Below are positions 24,462 through 33,958 of a stretch of 64,000 nucleotides of DNA, in pieces. This stretch comes from Sporosarcina sp. NCCP-2716 (lineage in GTDB: Bacteria > Bacillota > Bacilli > Bacillales_A > Planococcaceae). The position numbers were made by a program, and so were the translations under genes. Position 1 is the stretch's first letter; the number at the start of each line of letters is the position of its first letter. Location: the NCBI RefSeq assembly GCF_023707985.1, contig NZ_BRCF01000001.1, positions 1-64,000 on the forward strand, in the 5' to 3' direction. The notes beneath the pieces are model-generated. The model ran no database searches, was not told the DNA's origin, and was given only the letters and a program-made list of their open reading frames with translations.

Positions 24462-25949
24462 ATGAGAATCGGCGGACTCGCCAGCGGCATCGACACCGAG
24501 TCGATCATCAAGGACCTAATGAAAGCAGAAAAAATCCCGCTCGACAAAGTAACCCAGAAAAAACAATACTTCGAATGGCAGCTGAACGACTACCGTACAG
24601 CGAACCGCGACCTGAAAGACTTCAGCACCAAGCTATTTGATAATATGATTTTGTCTAAGAATTTCAATGCAAAGAATGTAACTGTCTCTGATCCCAATGC
24701 AGTTTCTATTAATGCTAAGGGGAATACGGAGAACTTTTCGGGGACGATTGAAGTTAAGGAATTGGCTAAGAATGCAACACTACAGAGTGATAAAGATAAT
24801 AAGATCTTAGAAAAGAAACCGAGTTCTACTAAGCTATCTGATCTAAATGCCTCTGAAAATGATTGGAGCATTTCTATATCTGCTCCTGGCTCTGAAGAAA
24901 CTGTGAACTTAACATTCACCAAAGACAAAACTATAGGTGATGTGCTGAAAGAAATTAATGAGAAGACAGGAGTACGGGCTTTCTACGATGAAAATACTGG
25001 TCGAATAGGTGTTTCAGCTAAAGAAAGTGGTACCAAAAATGCAGGTGTGGGAAAAGATATTGTAATTAGTGGAACTTTTGCTGATACGGTTGGTTTATCT
25101 GGCGTCGATGCAATTAACGGGGCTAACGCAGAATTCACTTATAATGGCCTGACGCTAACCCGCTCATCCAACACCTTCGAACTAGACGGCATGGAAATCA
25201 CATTGAAGGCGAAGACAGACAAACCAGTAACCTTCAACGCCACCACAGATACCGACAAAGTGTTCGACAACATCAAAGGCTTCGTCGACGACTACAACAA
25301 AATGATCGAGGATCTGAATAAAAAGATCCGCGAACCAAAATATCGCAACTACCAGCCTTTATCCACCGAGCAAAAAGCCGATATGAAAGAAAACGAGATT
25401 AAGCTTTGGGAAGAGAAGGCGATGAGCGGGACGCTGCGCAACAACCCGGAGATCACAAGCATGCTCTCCGCGATGCGGACCGCGTTGTCTGCAGAAGTGA
25501 AAACGGGGAATGGGGAAAAAATCAGCCTCAGTCAGATCGGCATCACCACGTCCAAGAACTATTTGGATCACGGGAAGCTGGTCATCGACGAAACGAAGCT
25601 GAAAGAAGCCATTACGAAGAACCCGCAGGACATCCAGAAGCTGTTTGGCCAGGATGTCAAAGAAGGCGAAACCGACAAGACGGCAGGGATTGCCCGACTT
25701 CTCCGTAAGGAAGTCGACGCGACGCAAGGTGTCATCCAGAAAAAAGCCGGCAAAATCGGCGACAGCAACAAAGCGTTCACGCTCGGCCGCACTTTGGACG
25801 ATATGAACAAACAGATCGACCGCTTCCAGGACAAGATGAAGATGGTCGAATCCCGTTACTGGAAACAGTTCAACGCCATGGAAAACGCGATTCAGCGTGC
25901 CAATGCCCAGTCCGCCAACTTGATGAACGCCCTTGGCGGCGGCGCGTAA
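24462..25949 (+). CDS. fliD: Flagellar hook-associated protein 2 (filament cap) FliD
   Basis: The filament cap protein, 495 residues, exported by the flagellar apparatus; it folds flagellin at the tip. The N-terminal D0/D1 part has RIGGLASGIDTESIIKDLMK, and the C-terminal part has NKQIDRFQDKMKMVESRYWK and QFNAMENAIQRANAQS, both typical. The middle (about 24640-25145, residues about 60-228) is strikingly AT-rich, with different codon use from the flanks, which return to GC-rich codons on both sides. This segment encodes the exposed D2/D3 domains, so replacement by recombination is likely. The reading frame is intact. AAGGAG precedes the ATG. Confidence 0.93.
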   Translation: MRIGGLASGIDTESIIKDLMKAEKIPLDKVTQKKQYFEWQLNDYRTANRDLKDFSTKLFDNMILSKNFNAKNVTVSDPNAVSINAKGNTENFSGTIEVKELAKNATLQSDKDNKILEKKPSSTKLSDLNASENDWSISISAPGSEETVNLTFTKDKTIGDVLKEINEKTGVRAFYDENTGRIGVSAKESGTKNAGVGKDIVISGTFADTVGLSGVDAINGANAEFTYNGLTLTRSSNTFELDGMEITLKAKTDKPVTFNATTDTDKVFDNIKGFVDDYNKMIEDLNKKIREPKYRNYQPLSTEQKADMKENEIKLWEEKAMSGTLRNNPEITSMLSAMRTALSAEVKTGNGEKISLSQIGITTSKNYLDHGKLVIDETKLKEAITKNPQDIQKLFGQDVKEGETDKTAGIARLLRKEVDATQGVIQKKAGKIGDSNKAFTLGRTLDDMNKQIDRFQDKMKMVESRYWKQFNAMENAIQRANAQSANLMNALGGGA

Positions 25950-25983
25950 GAGAGACACGCACTACAAAAGGAGAGTCTTGTAA

Positions 25984-26388
25984 ATGGTTATGCATAATCC
26001 GTACGCCACTTATCAGAATAATACAGTCACCACATCGTCGCCCGGGGAATTGACGCTCATGCTCTATAACGGCTGCCTGAAGTTCATTCAGCAGGCGAAA
26101 CAGGCCGTAGCTGCCGGCAATATCGAGGACAAGAATACGGCGGTGCAGAAGGCGCAGGCAATCATTTCTGAGCTGATGATTACGCTGGATGTCAAGGCGT
26201 TCCCGGCGGGGAAAGACATGCTCGTGCTGTATGAGTTCGCGAACAGCCGCCTCATCGACGGCAATATCAAGAACGACATTGCACTGTTCGATGAAGCGGC
26301 CGGGATCATCACGGAATTCCGCGACACGTGGAAACAAGTGATCCAGCTGAACCGTCAGAAACAGTATGGCAACGTGAGCGAAATATGA
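25984..26388 (+). CDS. fliS: Flagellar export chaperone FliS
   Basis: A 134-residue cytoplasmic chaperone that binds the flagellin C-terminus. The family start NPYATYQNNTVTTSSPGELT and the next segment LMLYNGCLKFIQQAKQAV are clear, followed by helices ending EFRDTWKQVIQL. AAGGAG lies 10 bases before the ATG. The stop overlaps the start of the next gene (ATGA). Confidence 0.95.
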   Translation: MVMHNPYATYQNNTVTTSSPGELTLMLYNGCLKFIQQAKQAVAAGNIEDKNTAVQKAQAIISELMITLDVKAFPAGKDMLVLYEFANSRLIDGNIKNDIALFDEAAGIITEFRDTWKQVIQLNRQKQYGNVSEI

Positions 26389-26738
26389 TCCGTCCTGCAC
26401 TGATCGAATGGAAGGACGCGACGGACCGTCTGCTGGCACTGTCGTTTCCGGGGGACAGCGAACAGCGGGATACCGCGATTGCTGCGATCGAATCGATCCT
26501 GGATGAACGCGACCGGCTCCAGCCGGCGATCCAGCCGCCGTTTTCCGCAGAAGAAGAGACGTTCGGCCGGGAGCTGACGGCACTCGAGCCGAAGGTGGCG
26601 GCGAAGCTGGAGCAGTACATGGCGCTCGTCCGCAAAGACTTGAGCGTCTCCCAGACGAAAAAGGACGGCGTGCGCAATTATGTGAACCCGTACAGCAAAG
26701 TGGCGCGTGACGGTACCTTTTACGATACAAAACAATAA
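26385..26738 (+). CDS. fliT: FliT-like flagellar chaperone
   Basis: A 117-residue helical protein in the fliT position right after fliS, coupled by a 4-base overlap. The pattern WKDATDRLLAL near the N-terminus, a central helix pair (IAAIESILDERDRL, EEETFGRELTALEPKVAAKL) and the end VRNYVNPYSKVARDGTFYDT resemble Bacillales FliT (YvzG-like) proteins, which hold FliD before export. Sequence conservation in this family is low, so the call rests partly on position. Confidence 0.7.
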   Translation: MIRPALIEWKDATDRLLALSFPGDSEQRDTAIAAIESILDERDRLQPAIQPPFSAEEETFGRELTALEPKVAAKLEQYMALVRKDLSVSQTKKDGVRNYVNPYSKVARDGTFYDTKQ

Positions 26739-26746
26739 CCTGATGT

Positions 26747-26777
26747 CCGGTGAGTGCCTTTGCTCACCGGTTTTTTT
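26747..26777 (+). terminator. Terminator of the flaG-fliT operon
   Basis: Stem CCGGTGAG (26747-26754) with CTCACCGG (26763-26770), then seven T residues. Confidence 0.9.
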
Positions 26778-26868
26778 ATCTTTCTTGCATGCCTTTCTGC
26801 CCATTACCGGATTAACTCTATTGTCGTATAGTATTTGTATAGATTGGTAACTTAAAGGGAGTGTTCTC

Positions 26869-28341
26869 ATGTCGATCGACCAGCTGAAGATGGATGACTG
26901 GCTTCGGAAAAATAATATCCTGTTCTATGGGTTCCTAGCTGCAGGCGGCCTCGGGCTCATCGCGCAGCTCGTGCTCCGTTCCAGCTCCGCCATCATTTTA
27001 TCGGTGGCCATTCCGCTCGCCGTTGCGTCAGTCATTTACATCGCCTGCCGTGTCATGAAGAAAAGCTGGCTCACACTTGCACTGCCGTATGTGCTCCTTG
27101 CCGCGACGTTCTCAGTTGTCCTCGGCGTGATCTTCTTTTCGGAAGCGAATCTCGGGTCGATCGGCATCATCTTCTTCCTGCTCGTCCTCGGCGGGATCCA
27201 TGGCCGGCTGCCGATCATGGGACTCGCGTATGTATTGAGCTTGGCGGCACTGCTGCTGAATAACGCACAGTTTGTCGATCCGGCGCTCGTTACGGGAAGC
27301 GGGTCGAATCTTGTGCTGCTGCATTTCTTGAGCGGTATGATCCTGCTGCTCGTCGTGCGGCAGAATGAGGCGAATTTTGCGCGGATTGAGACGTTTACGC
27401 AGGAGACGGAGCAGCGCAGGCTGGAGGAGCAGGAACTTGCCGGCCGTCTCGATGCCGCTGTCGAAAAGATCACGGGCAATCTGGAGGCGCTCCGGTCTTC
27501 ATCCGAAACATCACTCGGTTCGCAGCGCGAAATGCTGACGGCTGTCAATGAAGTGAGCAGTGCGAGCCAGCACCAGGCCGATCACATTTCGGACATCGCG
27601 GAGCGCGCAGAGCAGACACACGAGGAAGTCGAAGCGATTGCCGGCCGTCTCCGCACCCTTGTCCAGACCGCATCTGAAGCGGGAGGCCGGGCCGGCGAAG
27701 GCAGTGAGCGGATCGGCGTCCTGAAAAACGGTGTCGAATCGTTTGCTGCGTTCTTCGAGGAATTGGATGAAACATTCAGCACGCTGTCCGGGAAGATTGC
27801 CGAGACGAATGCGTTCGCTTCCTCCATCAAGGAGATCACAGACCAGACGAACCTGCTGGCGCTCAACGCGTCGATCGAAGCGGCACGTGCCGGCGAGCAG
27901 GGGAAAGGGTTCGCGGTCGTTGCGGATGAAATCCGCAAGCTCGCCGGCCTGACCGATGACACACTCGCGAAAATCGACGCGAACCTGTCTGAGGTGAACA
28001 CGTTCAACGAACTGGCTGTGTCGAAACTGACCGCGGGACGGGAGCAGATAACCGGTCAGACGGCAGCTGCAGAAACGTCGAATGAAGTATTCACCGGGCT
28101 CGCTGCGTCGATGCAGGAGCTGCAGAAGGAGATGGAAGTGTTCCACGGATCGTTCCGTGAAATCACGGAGAACACCGACACGATCCGCGGACGGACGATG
28201 GAGTTCGCCTCCGTCATCCAGGAAAGCACGGCGGCGATCGAAGAGCTCGACGCAACGCTCGTACATCTAGTGGAAGAACAGGGTGCGATCGATGCGCACT
28301 TGCAGGAGACGCACAATGAGGCGGTCAGCCTGCGTGAATGA
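26869..28341 (+). CDS. Chemoreceptor with multi-helix membrane domain
   Basis: A 490-residue methyl-accepting protein without an extracellular Cache domain. The first about 165 residues form six predicted helices (for example [51 protein letters not shown]), then a linker with coiled coil, and a signalling domain with [20 protein letters not shown]. It lacks a clear HAMP. Such receptors sense within or near the membrane; the ligand is unknown. GGGAG precedes the ATG. Own terminator at 28347. Confidence 0.85.
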   Translation: MSIDQLKMDDWLRKNNILFYGFLAAGGLGLIAQLVLRSSSAIILSVAIPLAVASVIYIACRVMKKSWLTLALPYVLLAATFSVVLGVIFFSEANLGSIGIIFFLLVLGGIHGRLPIMGLAYVLSLAALLLNNAQFVDPALVTGSGSNLVLLHFLSGMILLLVVRQNEANFARIETFTQETEQRRLEEQELAGRLDAAVEKITGNLEALRSSSETSLGSQREMLTAVNEVSSASQHQADHISDIAERAEQTHEEVEAIAGRLRTLVQTASEAGGRAGEGSERIGVLKNGVESFAAFFEELDETFSTLSGKIAETNAFASSIKEITDQTNLLALNASIEAARAGEQGKGFAVVADEIRKLAGLTDDTLAKIDANLSEVNTFNELAVSKLTAGREQITGQTAAAETSNEVFTGLAASMQELQKEMEVFHGSFREITENTDTIRGRTMEFASVIQESTAAIEELDATLVHLVEEQGAIDAHLQETHNEAVSLRE

Positions 28342-28346
28342 ATGAA

Positions 28347-28376
28347 GTCCGTCCGGCAGAGCCGGCGGGCTTTTTT
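28347..28376 (+). terminator. Terminator of the third chemoreceptor
   Basis: Stem GTCCGTCCGGC-aga-GCCGGCGGGC followed by TTTTTTG. Confidence 0.8.
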
Positions 28377-28533
28377 GTTTGTCGTGCATGCAGGCATCCG
28401 ATGTTTCGGAAAGGCCGTGTCCGGCAATAGAACAGGAAGGGTCATTGCTGTAGCCGCCGTCAAGTCGGACTGCTCCCGCCGCTGGAATTTGGTATACTGG
28501 AAGCATCAGCAAATCGGATGGAGCGTGGATGAC

Positions 28534-28899
28534 ATGCACTACAAACGCGACGAGGCGTTCCGGTTCCCTTTTTCCGTACCGGTTCCCGCGGAATTCAGTA
28601 TTCACCTTAAGAACAGCGACCAGCCGGGCACCGGTACGGGGGACGCGGAACTGCTTGATATCAGCCCGGGCGGCACCCGCATGCGGACAGCGTACGACAT
28701 CCCGGTCAAACGGGATACGATCGCTGTCCGGCTCCGGTTCATTCTGTACCAGCAGCCGATCAGTACGGATGCTGTCATCGTCTGGAAGGTAGCATCGGAC
28801 GGATGTTGGACGTACGGTGTCGATTTCGATGAAGACCCGGCGATATCCGAGCAGATTGTGACGGATCTCAAGCTGCGGCGGCAGTCCGAGCGGCAGTAG
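28534..28899 (+). CDS. PilZ domain protein
   Basis: A 121-residue protein with a PilZ-like fold. An N-terminal arginine cluster (YKRDEAFRFPF) and the motif LLDISPGGTRM (D/N-x-S-x-x-G) are the c-di-GMP binding signature. Strands follow, ending WTYGVDFDEDP. It lacks the YcgR N-terminal domain, so it is a stand-alone PilZ. Position next to flagellar and chemotaxis genes suggests a link of c-di-GMP to motility. ATG 28534 is favoured because GGAG is 11 bases upstream. TATACT at about 28492 may be its -10. Confidence 0.75.
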   Translation: MHYKRDEAFRFPFSVPVPAEFSIHLKNSDQPGTGTGDAELLDISPGGTRMRTAYDIPVKRDTIAVRLRFILYQQPISTDAVIVWKVASDGCWTYGVDFDEDPAISEQIVTDLKLRRQSERQ

Positions 28900-28934
28900 G
28901 CAGCAGACCGCAAAATCCGCCAACATTCTTTTTT

Positions 28935-28959
28935 GTTTTTATCCGGAAAAGAAGGGTTT
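28935..28959 (+). promoter_or_regulatory. SigB-like promoter of hpf
   Basis: GTTTTT (28935-28940), 13 bases, GGGTTT (28954-28959), compared with SigB consensus GTTTAA-N12-14-GGGTAT. The hpf gene of B. subtilis (yvyD) is a known general stress gene, so the match is plausible. Confidence 0.5.
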
Positions 28960-29012
28960 CAGGGGGCGGATGGAGAAGATAGAGACAGGGTCAAATTAAA
29001 GGAGGAGTTTAT

Positions 29013-29576
29013 ATGTTAGACTTCAACATTCGTGGCGAAAACGTCGAGGTAACACCGGCAATCCGGGAGTACGTCGAGAAAAAAGTGAATAAGCTGGAAC
29101 GCTACTTCACTGAAGGGGCAAACGCCACAGCCCATGTGAACTTGAAAGTATACAACGACAAGCAAACAAAAGTTGAAATTACAATTCCGATGAAAAATTT
29201 GACACTCCGTGCGGAAGAACGCCATAACGATCTGTACGCGGCTGTCGACCTGATCGTCGACAAGCTAGAGCGCCAGATCCGCAAATACAAAACACGCGTC
29301 AACCGCAAGTTCCGTGAGCGCGAAGGCGTCGCAGCGTTCATGCAGCAGTCGGTTGAGAGCGAATCGAAACAGCAGCTGGATGCGGAAGACGAGCAGGAAT
29401 TCAAAGTGGTCCGAACAAAACAGCTCGATTTGAAGCCGATGGACCAGGAAGAAGCGATCCTTCAGATGAACATGCTCGGCCACGATTTCTTCATCTTCAC
29501 GGATGGCGAGTCGGATGCGACAAACATCGTCTACAAACGCCGTGACGGCAAGTACGGTCTGATCGAAACGAACTGA
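29013..29576 (+). CDS. hpf: Ribosome hibernation promoting factor, long form
   Basis: A 187-residue ribosome-binding protein that pairs 70S ribosomes into 100S dimers in stationary phase or stress. The N-terminal domain (LDFNIRGENVEVTPAIREYV, EITIPMKNLTLRAEERHNDL) binds the 30S. A linker (about 105-130) and the C-terminal dimerisation domain (LDLKPMDQEEAILQMNMLGH, DGKYGLIETN) define the long form typical of Bacillota. AAAGGAGGAG precedes the ATG. Followed by a strong terminator, then the array region, then secA. Confidence 0.96.
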   Translation: MLDFNIRGENVEVTPAIREYVEKKVNKLERYFTEGANATAHVNLKVYNDKQTKVEITIPMKNLTLRAEERHNDLYAAVDLIVDKLERQIRKYKTRVNRKFREREGVAAFMQQSVESESKQQLDAEDEQEFKVVRTKQLDLKPMDQEEAILQMNMLGHDFFIFTDGESDATNIVYKRRDGKYGLIETN

Positions 29577-29590
29577 TACGCATGACACAA

Positions 29591-29619
29591 ACCGCCCGGC
29601 TCCTCCGGGCGGTTTTTTT
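29591..29619 (+). terminator. Terminator of hpf
   Basis: Stem ACCGCCCGG-ctcct-CCGGGCGGT followed by seven T residues. Confidence 0.92.
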
Positions 29620-29640
29620 GATGGGCCGATCGAATGGACT

Positions 29641-29820
29641 TGCTCATAAAATTGGGGAAACGCTCATAAAATGCTGAAAACGCTCATAAATTAGGAATAC
29701 CGCTCATAAATTGCTAAAAACGCTCATAAAACCTGGGAACCGCTCATAAATCACGGAAAACGCTCATAAACTAGATATACCGCTCATAAATCCATAAAAC
29801 CGCTCATAAACCATCCTCCC
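29641..29820. repeat. Array A: nine 20-bp units with CGCTCATAAA core
   Basis: CGCTCATAAA (first copy TGCTCATAAA) starts at 29641, 29661, 29681, 29701, 29721, 29741, 29761, 29781 and 29801. The step is exactly 20 bp with no exception. The 10-base spacers differ in every unit, often A-rich at the end. Cores are invariant while spacers vary. Confidence 0.95.
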
Positions 29821-29996
29821 TGGCCCTGCAACCCGTCTGCGCGGTACTGACAACCGAGCAACTCTGAGACATCTGCCGCGCCAAATGGGTTTCCTCCATC
29901 TAAAGAAACCATTTGAATGGTCGGCTCCGCTGACGCTCCGCTTTACTGTTAGAGAAGTCACGAATGTGGGGGATTATCAGCACCGGGCGTCCACCG
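29821..29996. other. Core segment between arrays A and B
   Basis: 176 bases without a gene. AAATGGGTTTC (about 29883-29893) and GAAACCATTT (about 29905-29914) form a strong hairpin. On the minus strand 29945-29913 reads AAGCGGAGCGTCAGCGGAGC then CGACCATTCAA. This closely matches the plus-strand core of composite element 1 at 21544-21575 and more loosely that of element 2 at 63558-63580. So the two arrays flank the same kind of core, inverted. Confidence 0.7.
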
Positions 29997-30205
29997 CGCT
30001 CAAACGATTGCGGGAAACGCTCAAGAAGTGCGAGAAGTGCTCAAGCAAGCCTCCCAAACGCTCAAGCTGGCACCTCAAGCGCTCAAGCAAGCCTCCCAAA
30101 CGCTCAAGCTGGCACCTCAAGCGCTCAAGCAAGCCTCCCAAACGCTCAAGCGCACCCGCTAAACGCTCAAGCAAGCATCACAAACGCTCAAGCCCCATAC
30201 CCACC
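29997..30205. repeat. Array B: ten 21-bp units with CGCTCAAG core
   Basis: CGCTCAA(G) starts at 29997, 30018, 30038 (TGCTCAAG), 30059, 30080, 30101, 30122, 30143, 30164 and 30185. Steps are 21 bp except one of 20. The middle units alternate two spacers (CAAGCCTCCCAAA and CTGGCACCTCAAG), suggesting a recent 42-bp tandem duplication. The core shares CGCTCA with array A. Open frames across it are low-complexity products of the repeat. Confidence 0.93.
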
Positions 30206-30301
30206 CATTCCAAAAGTCGGAAATTTCCTTGCATTGCATTTGCGCCGCGTCTGTCACAATGTTAAAATGAAGGGTGAACTTTGTGAGGATGTGACCAAAT
30301 T

Positions 30302-32806
30302 ATGCTAAGCGTATTGAATAAAATGTTTGATCCGAATAAACGTGATTTGAAACGGCTTGAAAAAATCGCCGACCAGACCGAAGCACTGAGCACTGACATG
30401 GAGAAACTGTCCGACGAAGAACTGACGGCGAAAACCGCTGAATTCCAGCAGCGTGTGGCGGGCGGGGAGAGCCTCGACGCAATCCAGCCGGAAGCGTTCG
30501 CGGTCGTCCGGGAAGCGGCACGCCGTGTGCTCGGCCTCTATCCGTTCCGCGTACAGATCATCGGCGCGGCGGCCCTTCACGAAGGCAACATTGCAGAGAT
30601 GAAGACCGGTGAAGGGAAGACGCTGACGTCGACGCTTGCGGTCTATCTGAACGCGCTCGATGGAAAAGGCGTCCACGTCGTCACGGTCAACGAATACCTC
30701 GCGTCGCGGGATGCGCAGGAAATGGGGCAGCTCTATGAGTTCCTCGGCCTCACTGTCGGCCTGAACCTGAACAGCCTAGGTAAAGATGAGAAACGGGAAG
30801 CGTATTTGGCGGACGTTACGTATACGACGAACAACGAACTCGGCTTCGATTACTTGCGCGACAACATGGTGCTCTACAGCGAGCACAAAGTGCAGCGGCC
30901 GCTCCATTATGCCGTCATTGATGAAGTCGACTCGATCCTGATCGACGAAGCGCGGACACCGCTCATCATTTCGGGGCAGGCCGCGAAGTCAGCTGAGCTG
31001 TACCGGCTCGCGAACCGCTTCGTGATCACTCTGACCAAGGAAGAGGACTACACGTTCGACGAAACGACAAAAGGGGTAACGCTGACGGAATCAGGGATCG
31101 AGAAAGCCGAGAAGGCGTTCGGCATCGACAACCTGTTCGACCTGCAGCACGTCACGCTCAACCACACGATCAACCAGTCGCTGAAAGCGCATGTCAGCAT
31201 GCATAATGACGTAGACTATGTCGTGCAGGAAGGCGAAGTCGTCATCGTCGACTCGTTCACGGGGCGTCTCATGAAAGGCCGCCGTTACAGCGACGGTCTC
31301 CACCAGGCGATCGAAGCGAAGGAAGGCCTCGAAGTCCAGAACGAATCGATGACGCTCGCGACGATCACATTCCAGAACTACTTCCGGATGTATGACAAGC
31401 TCGCGGGCATGACGGGTACGGCGAAGACGGAGGAAGAGGAATTCCGCAACATCTACAACATGAACGTCGTGGCCATTCCGACCAACCGTCCGATCTCACG
31501 GGACGACCGTCCGGATTTGATCTACGCGTCTACCGAAGGGAAGTACAAAGCGGTCGCGGACGACATTAAAGAGCGCCACAAGAAAGGCCAGCCGGTGCTG
31601 GTCGGTACGGTCGCAATCGAAACGTCCGAAATCATCTCGAGCTTCCTGAAGAAATACGGTGTGCCGCACAACGTCCTGAACGCGAAGAACCACGGACGTG
31701 AAGCGGAGATCATCGAACAGGCCGGCCAGCCGGGCGCAGTCACGATTGCGACGAACATGGCAGGCCGCGGTACCGACATCAAGCTCGGCGAAGGGGTCCA
31801 GGATCTCGGCGGATTGGCGGTCGTCGGTACGGAACGGCATGAGTCGCGCCGGATCGATAACCAGCTCCGCGGACGTTCCGGACGTCAGGGAGACGACGGT
31901 GTCACCCAGTTCTATCTTTCTTTGGAAGATGAATTGATGCGCCGATTCGGCTCCGAGCAGATGAAAGGCATGATGACGAAACTCGGCATGGACGACGAAA
32001 CGCCGATCCAGTCGAAGATGGTCTCGCGCTCCGTCGAGTCCGCACAGAAACGGGTCGAGGGGAATAACTTCGATTCGCGGAAACGCCTCCTGCAATACGA
32101 TGATGTCCTGCGCCAACAGCGTGAAATCATCTACAAAGAGAGGAACGACGTGCTCGAATCGGAGAACGTCCGCCCTGTGCTCGAGGCGATGATCGGCCGT
32201 GTCGTCGAAAACGCCGTCGCGCTCCATACGGCGGAAGAGAAGTCCGAAGACTGGGCACTGAAAGCGCTCGTCGATTACCTCGGGGCGACCCTGCTGCCGG
32301 AAGACCGCATCTCGGTCAGCGACCTTGAAGGCAACTCCGCCGAAGAGATGACAGCGTTCATTACGGCAGAAGTGTTGAAACGGTATGACGAAAAAGAAGA
32401 AGAGATGTCGGAAGAGAAAATGCGCGAATTCGAGAAAGTCGTCCTGCTCCGTGCTATCGATACGAAATGGATGGACCATATCGACGCGATGGATCAGCTC
32501 CGTCACGGCATCCACTTGCGTGCGTACGGACAGAGCGATCCGCTCCGCGAATACCAGTCGGAAGGCTTTGCGATGTTCGAGGAGATGGTCGCGTCAATCG
32601 AGCAGGATGCTGCGAAGTACGTCATGAAGGCGGAGATCCGCAACAACCTGGAGCGTGAGGAAGTCGCAAAAGGCCAGGCGGTCAATCCAAAAGAAGACGG
32701 CGAGAAACAAGTGAAGAAACCGGTCCGCAAAGTGAATATCGGACGCAATGATCCGTGCCCGTGCGGCAGCGGAAAGAAATACAAGAACTGCCACGGCAAA
32801 GAGTAA
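30302..32806 (+). CDS. secA: Preprotein translocase ATPase SecA
   Basis: The 834-residue motor of the Sec pathway, which pushes unfolded preproteins through SecYEG using ATP. Walker A is [13 protein letters not shown] (residues about 100-112) and DEAD-like [16 protein letters not shown] follows. The preprotein cross-linking domain, [12 protein letters not shown] and the helical scaffold come in usual order. The C-terminal zinc motif is [13 protein letters not shown]. Length is normal for Bacillales. It lies upstream of prfB, the ancestral order. GTGAGGATG is the likely ribosome site. Confidence 0.98.
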   Translation: MLSVLNKMFDPNKRDLKRLEKIADQTEALSTDMEKLSDEELTAKTAEFQQRVAGGESLDAIQPEAFAVVREAARRVLGLYPFRVQIIGAAALHEGNIAEMKTGEGKTLTSTLAVYLNALDGKGVHVVTVNEYLASRDAQEMGQLYEFLGLTVGLNLNSLGKDEKREAYLADVTYTTNNELGFDYLRDNMVLYSEHKVQRPLHYAVIDEVDSILIDEARTPLIISGQAAKSAELYRLANRFVITLTKEEDYTFDETTKGVTLTESGIEKAEKAFGIDNLFDLQHVTLNHTINQSLKAHVSMHNDVDYVVQEGEVVIVDSFTGRLMKGRRYSDGLHQAIEAKEGLEVQNESMTLATITFQNYFRMYDKLAGMTGTAKTEEEEFRNIYNMNVVAIPTNRPISRDDRPDLIYASTEGKYKAVADDIKERHKKGQPVLVGTVAIETSEIISSFLKKYGVPHNVLNAKNHGREAEIIEQAGQPGAVTIATNMAGRGTDIKLGEGVQDLGGLAVVGTERHESRRIDNQLRGRSGRQGDDGVTQFYLSLEDELMRRFGSEQMKGMMTKLGMDDETPIQSKMVSRSVESAQKRVEGNNFDSRKRLLQYDDVLRQQREIIYKERNDVLESENVRPVLEAMIGRVVENAVALHTAEEKSEDWALKALVDYLGATLLPEDRISVSDLEGNSAEEMTAFITAEVLKRYDEKEEEMSEEKMREFEKVVLLRAIDTKWMDHIDAMDQLRHGIHLRAYGQSDPLREYQSEGFAMFEEMVASIEQDAAKYVMKAEIRNNLEREEVAKGQAVNPKEDGEKQVKKPVRKVNIGRNDPCPCGSGKKYKNCHGKE

Positions 32807-32840
32807 GCGCCGTGAACCTGAACTTTTTGGAGGAACAATT

Positions 32841-33945
32841 ATGATGGAATTATCAGAAGTACGTAACGAGCTTGACAAAACAGCTAAGAAATTAGCGGGT
32901 TTCAGGGGGTCTCTTTGACTTAGAAAACAAAGAGGCACGGATGCAGGAACTCGATGAAATGATGCTCGACCCGACATTCTGGGATAACCAGGATGCCGCA
33001 CAGACCGTCATTTCCGAGTCGAATGCACTGAAAGACATCGTCGGTGAATTCCACGAGATGAACGACGAGCAGGAAAACCTGGAAATGACACTCGAATTGC
33101 TGAAGGAAGAACCGGACGCAGAGCTGCAGGAGGAACTCGGTGATGAACTGAAAACCTTCCTGAAGCGGATGGAAGACTTCGATCTGCAGATGCTGCTGAG
33201 CGACGAATACGACAGCAGCAATGCCGTCCTTGAAATCCACTCAGGCGCAGGCGGCACGGAATCCCAGGACTGGGCGTCCATGCTGCTGCGTATGTACACG
33301 CGCTGGGCGGAGCACCGCGGCTACAAGGTCGAGACACTCGACTACCAGGCGGGCGATGAAGCCGGCGTGAAGTCGGTTACACTCGCCATCAAAGGCCATA
33401 ATGCATACGGCTACTTGAAAGCGGAGAAAGGCGTCCACCGGCTCGTCCGGATTTCGCCGTTCGACTCGTCAGGCCGCCGCCATACGTCCTTCTCGTCTGT
33501 CGAAGTCATGCCGGAATTCTCCGGTGACGTCGATATCGACCTGAAGATGGAAGACGTCAAGATCGATACGTACCGCTCAAGCGGCGCGGGCGGTCAGCAC
33601 GTCAATACGACGGATTCCGCTGTCCGGATGACACACATCCCGACCGGTGCAATCGTCACGTGCCAGACCGAACGTTCGCAGATCAAGAACCGTGAGCGCG
33701 CGCTGAACTTGCTGAAAGCGAAGATCTACCAGATCCGTGTCGAAGAAGAAGAAGCCCGCCTTCTTGAAATCCGCGGCGACCAGAAAGAAATCGGCTGGGG
33801 CAGCCAGATCCGTTCGTATGTCTTCCACCCGTATTCCATGGTGAAAGACCACCGGACGAACGAAGAGACCGGTAACGTCGGTGCTGTCATGGATGGCGAA
33901 ATCGATCCATTCATCAACGCGTATCTCCGTTCCCGTATTTCATAA
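32841..33945 (+). CDS. prfB: Peptide chain release factor 2, programmed +1 frameshift
   Basis: Release factor RF2 (about 367 residues) that reads UGA and UAA. Frame 1 runs from ATG 32841 to CTT-TGA at 32913-32918. The upstream AGGGGG at 32904-32909 acts as internal Shine-Dalgarno, and the ribosome slips +1 to continue to 33945. This autoregulates RF2 by UGA read efficiency. Marks are the tripeptide SPF ([12 protein letters not shown]) for stop recognition and GGQ ([10 protein letters not shown]) for hydrolysis. GGAGG precedes the start. It is not a pseudogene; the shift site is the standard one. Confidence 0.97.
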
Positions 33946-33958
33946 TCGAACGATTCCA

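Noticed and set aside
24462..25949. Assembly error or insertion inside fliD
   Set aside because: The frame is intact through the AT-rich part and the protein has normal length and ends, so a domain exchange is a better explanation.
29641..30205. CRISPR arrays
   Set aside because: Units are only 20-21 bp with 7-10 bp cores and 10-13 bp spacers, far too short for CRISPR. No cas gene is near.
29885..30308. Open frames across array B (KPPKRSSWHLK-type and NAQAS-type repeats)
   Set aside because: They arise because a 21-bp period keeps any frame open. No ribosome site, low complexity, and the adjacent 20-bp array breaks the frame.
32841..33945. Frameshifted pseudogene reading of prfB
   Set aside because: The in-frame TGA sits in the standard RF2 recoding signal, so the gene is functional.
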